This document shows, piece after piece, positions 62,051 to 64,000 of a DNA stretch of 64,000 bases. The DNA lies in the NCBI RefSeq assembly GCF_025947305.1, contig NZ_CP110009.1, positions 2,645,501 through 2,709,500 on the forward strand, given 5' to 3'. The notes below the pieces were generated by a model that did not search any database, had not been told where the DNA came from, and worked only from the letters and a program-made list of their open reading frames with translations. The DNA comes from Flavobacterium sp. N3904 (GTDB lineage Bacteria > Bacteroidota > Bacteroidia > Flavobacteriales > Flavobacteriaceae). Each line of letters starts with the position of its first letter. The first letter of the stretch is position 1. Both the position numbers and the translations under genes were made by a program.

Positions 62051-62974
62051 TTAAATAGAATTTGAATCCTCAACTACTTTGAGTTTTTTATTTTTATTGG
62101 ATAAAATAACTTTCTCATTAAAAATAAGAATCGACATTAAAATTAAGGAATAAGCAATCATTTGCACTACTGTTACTTCTTCTTTAAAATGAAAAATAGC
62201 CAAGCAAAAATTGATAATAGGGTTGATGTACATCAAAATTCCCACCGTAGAAGAGTTGATTCCTTTTAAGGCATACAAATTTAGGAATAAAGGTATAATT
62301 GTAAAAAAGAATACGATACAAAACAGGCAAATATAAAATAATGGTTCTGATGGAATTACACCACTATATTTTGGGTAAAAAGGCAAAATAATTAAGGCTA
62401 TAAATAACAATTGTATGTTCAAAACTAGGAATTTATCAATTTCGCTATTCTTGCGTTGGCTTACCAAATACAAAGCATACGTTGAGGCAATAACTAGACT
62501 AAAAAAAATATCATGAAAATGATTCAGTGATAATAAAACACAGCTAAAAGCACTAATAGTAACTGCCACCCACTGCCATTTGCTTAATTTTTCGTGTAAT
62601 AAAAAATAGGCAAAAACGGTGGTCAGGATTGGGCAAATCAAGTAGGCCAGCGAACCCGCTTTTACACTAACATGATTGACCACAAAGATAAAAATAAACC
62701 AATTGGAGGCCAAAATCAAACTACCAACCAAGGTTAAAACGGTGATGCTTTTTCTTCGTTGTTTTGGCATTGTTTTAAAATCTGTCCAGTTTTTTCGGAT
62801 GGCATTTTGTCTAAACAATAGATTAATAAAAGTCATGGCAACCACACTAAAAAATACCCGATAGAATAAAATATCCAAAGAAGGATAATTGGAAATAGGT
62901 TTCAAAGCCAGACTAAAAAAGCCCCAGATAAAAAAAGCCAAAAAGGCAGCAATATAATAGTTGTATTTTTTCAT
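62051..62974 (-). CDS. rarD: RarD-like EamA-family transporter
   Basis: A 307-residue protein with ten membrane helices in two EamA repeats. The start YIAAFLAFFIWGFFSLALKP and ISNYPSLDILFYRVFFS are typical of RarD-type chloramphenicol-sensitive proteins. The substrate is unknown. It begins at a gap after a partial lipoprotein gene that points away from it and ends 4 bp before the desulfurase start, so the two may be co-transcribed. Confidence 0.85.
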   Translation of the reverse strand: MKKYNYYIAAFLAFFIWGFFSLALKPISNYPSLDILFYRVFFSVVAMTFINLLFRQNAIRKNWTDFKTMPKQRRKSITVLTLVGSLILASNWFIFIFVVNHVSVKAGSLAYLICPILTTVFAYFLLHEKLSKWQWVAVTISAFSCVLLSLNHFHDIFFSLVIASTYALYLVSQRKNSEIDKFLVLNIQLLFIALIILPFYPKYSGVIPSEPLFYICLFCIVFFFTIIPLFLNLYALKGINSSTVGILMYINPIINFCLAIFHFKEEVTVVQMIAYSLILMSILIFNEKVILSNKNKKLKVVEDSNSI

Positions 62975-63154
62975 TCAGAAAAAGTAAATTACGGCAAAGA
63001 TAAGGAATTCTGCCTCCATTGAATTTTTAGAATACAATCATTTTTTATTAAATTGAAGCGAGGCGTTTTAAGTAGCTAATAGGAATTGAGACCCAATTTG
63101 ATGTTAAAAAATGTGTTTTTGTTCCTTAAACTTTAAGAAACAAATTAAAAATTC

Positions 63155-63162
63155 TATTTTTG
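63155..63162 (+). promoter_or_regulatory. Putative -7 box for the last lipoprotein gene
   Basis: TATTTTTG fits TAnnTTTG, with TTTA at the -33 position 19 bp upstream. It lies 16 bp before the start at 63179. Confidence 0.45.
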
Positions 63163-63178
63163 TTTAAAATAATAAATA

Positions 63179-64000
63179 ATGAAACAATTTCTAGGAATAG
63201 TAGTTTGTGCATTGGCTTTAAACAGTTGTGATGATGGTAATTTAATTGTAGAAAATATTGATTTTACTGATGTACCTACACAAAGTTGCACGACTAATGA
63301 TTTACTTTATAAACTGAATGATCAAGAATCATTGATTCTCAATATTCCATCAACTACTTTTAGCAACAACCCAACTGATGTTGGTGATCCTATAAGTTTA
63401 GATATTAATTCTACCAACCAGGTAGTATACACTTTTTATAACGGAAAAGTCGTTACTGCCAATATATGTGACGTAATAAAACCGCCCACGCCATCTGTAA
63501 ACAGCCAATGGAATGCGACCTCCGGTAAAATTCAAATTACGGTCACACAGCAATCAACATCCGATGCAACAAACAATAGTACGACCATTACAGGATATAA
63601 TAATAATATAGTTTTCAAGAACATCACTTTTGATAAAGGAGACGGTACGACTCAGTTTTATGAAACATTTTCATATGGTGATTATTTGGTTAAGGCGGTT
63701 CCTTTGCCATTTGCATTTAATGGAATACTGAGTAAGTGTGACAACAGCAACGAAGTCTATGATTTTAGCCCAAGTGAATCCTTTACTTTAATTATTGATC
63801 CTCTACTTATTGCCAATGAAGTTACACTCCCAAACAAACCAAGAATTGGAGTAATAGGAGCGACAGTAAATAAACTAGCCTATCGTTTGTTTACAAATGG
63901 TGTGGTAACCAAAAGCTATTTTTGTAACGCTACCGTTCCAGTTTTACCCTCAGTAAGTCAAGAATGGTTAGGAAAAGTAGGAGGAACGATTGAGGTAACA
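63179..64000 (+). CDS. Lipoprotein of unknown function (3' truncated by window)
   Basis: An open frame of 274 codons runs off the window end. It starts MKQFLGIVVCALALNSCDDG, a lipobox with Cys17. The mature part is a beta-rich repeat-like sequence with several cysteines (TQSCTTND, TANICDVIK, SYFCNATV) spaced like a repeated module of about 170-200 residues. It is Thr/Asn-rich and likely surface-exposed. No family is recognised. Confidence 0.8.
   Translation, partial: MKQFLGIVVCALALNSCDDGNLIVENIDFTDVPTQSCTTNDLLYKLNDQESLILNIPSTTFSNNPTDVGDPISLDINSTNQVVYTFYNGKVVTANICDVIKPPTPSVNSQWNATSGKIQITVTQQSTSDATNNSTTITGYNNNIVFKNITFDKGDGTTQFYETFSYGDYLVKAVPLPFAFNGILSKCDNSNEVYDFSPSESFTLIIDPLLIANEVTLPNKPRIGVIGATVNKLAYRLFTNGVVTKSYFCNATVPVLPSVSQEWLGKVGGTIEVT

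Overview
The window is AT-rich, low-GC DNA from a Flavobacterium-like member of the Bacteroidota. The evidence is the -33/-7 promoters of the TTTG-N19-TAnnTTTG type, lipoprotein and type IX secretion-like signals, a flavobacterial tmRNA with tag GEGNYALAA, and a typical core gene set (Tpx, DgkA, FtsK, LolA, LptF/G-type permease, RibBA, MlaEFD, CbpAM). No replication origin, CRISPR array or complete mobile element is visible.

1-17.2 kb is the downstream half of a polysaccharide utilisation locus, most likely for a beta-mannan. In order it holds the end of an upstream protein, a CBM6-type secreted protein, two tandem GH2 exo-glycosidases, a cupin, a GlcG/HbpS-like protein, a GH5 mannanase-type enzyme, an aldo/keto reductase, a multidomain GH26 mannanase with a T9SS-type tail, a DUF5060 glycosidase, a secreted carbohydrate-binding-like protein and a Gfo/Idh/MocA oxidoreductase. 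SusC/SusD genes are not in the window. The 3' end has decayed: a Big_5/CBM35-type lipoprotein and a GH130 mannosyl-glucose phosphorylase survive as frameshifted, stop-ridden remnants, and a second relic of the T9SS tail lies upstream of the GH26 gene.

17.2-23.5 kb is a scrap-and-cassette zone: a transposase tail remnant, a broken cytochrome c lipoprotein, a perfect 25-bp-arm palindrome, a DUF134 regulator / small Cys-rich protein / NifX-like operon, a solitary 690-residue PLP-fold protein of unknown function, a frameshifted OsmC-like gene and a TMEM175-like channel gene that may lack its last helix. This zone stops at tRNA-Ser(UGA), whose 3' end faces it and which is flanked by GTGCAC repeats, suggesting an old integration boundary.

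23.9-38.7 kb is mostly core genes on the minus strand: tpx-dgkA-ftsK-lolA-permease-ribBA; a peroxiredoxin/thioredoxin/DUF6952 set; a GH3 (NagZ-like) / AmpG-like MFS / GHL10 (DUF187) group that fits cell-wall sugar recycling; and two small membrane proteins. Intergenic gaps carry REP-like elements and inverted simple-word repeats.

39.0-43.9 kb holds a small set of uncharacterised genes (67, 251, 77 and 59 residues) followed by a BlaI-type repressor and an M56 (BlaR1-like) membrane peptidase. The peptidase has a tail of about eight 29-residue repeats. The operator of the BlaI gene exactly fills the 19-bp spacer between its -33 and -7 boxes.

44.3-64 kb holds ssrA (tmRNA), a class C beta-lactamase-like lipoprotein, a saccharopine/alanine dehydrogenase-type enzyme, fumC, an M16 peptidase with two modules, a patatin-like membrane protein, cbpA-cbpM, mlaE-mlaF-mlaD, a BamA-like outer-membrane barrel with a textbook promoter, small lipoproteins, a cysteine desulfurase and a RarD/EamA transporter.
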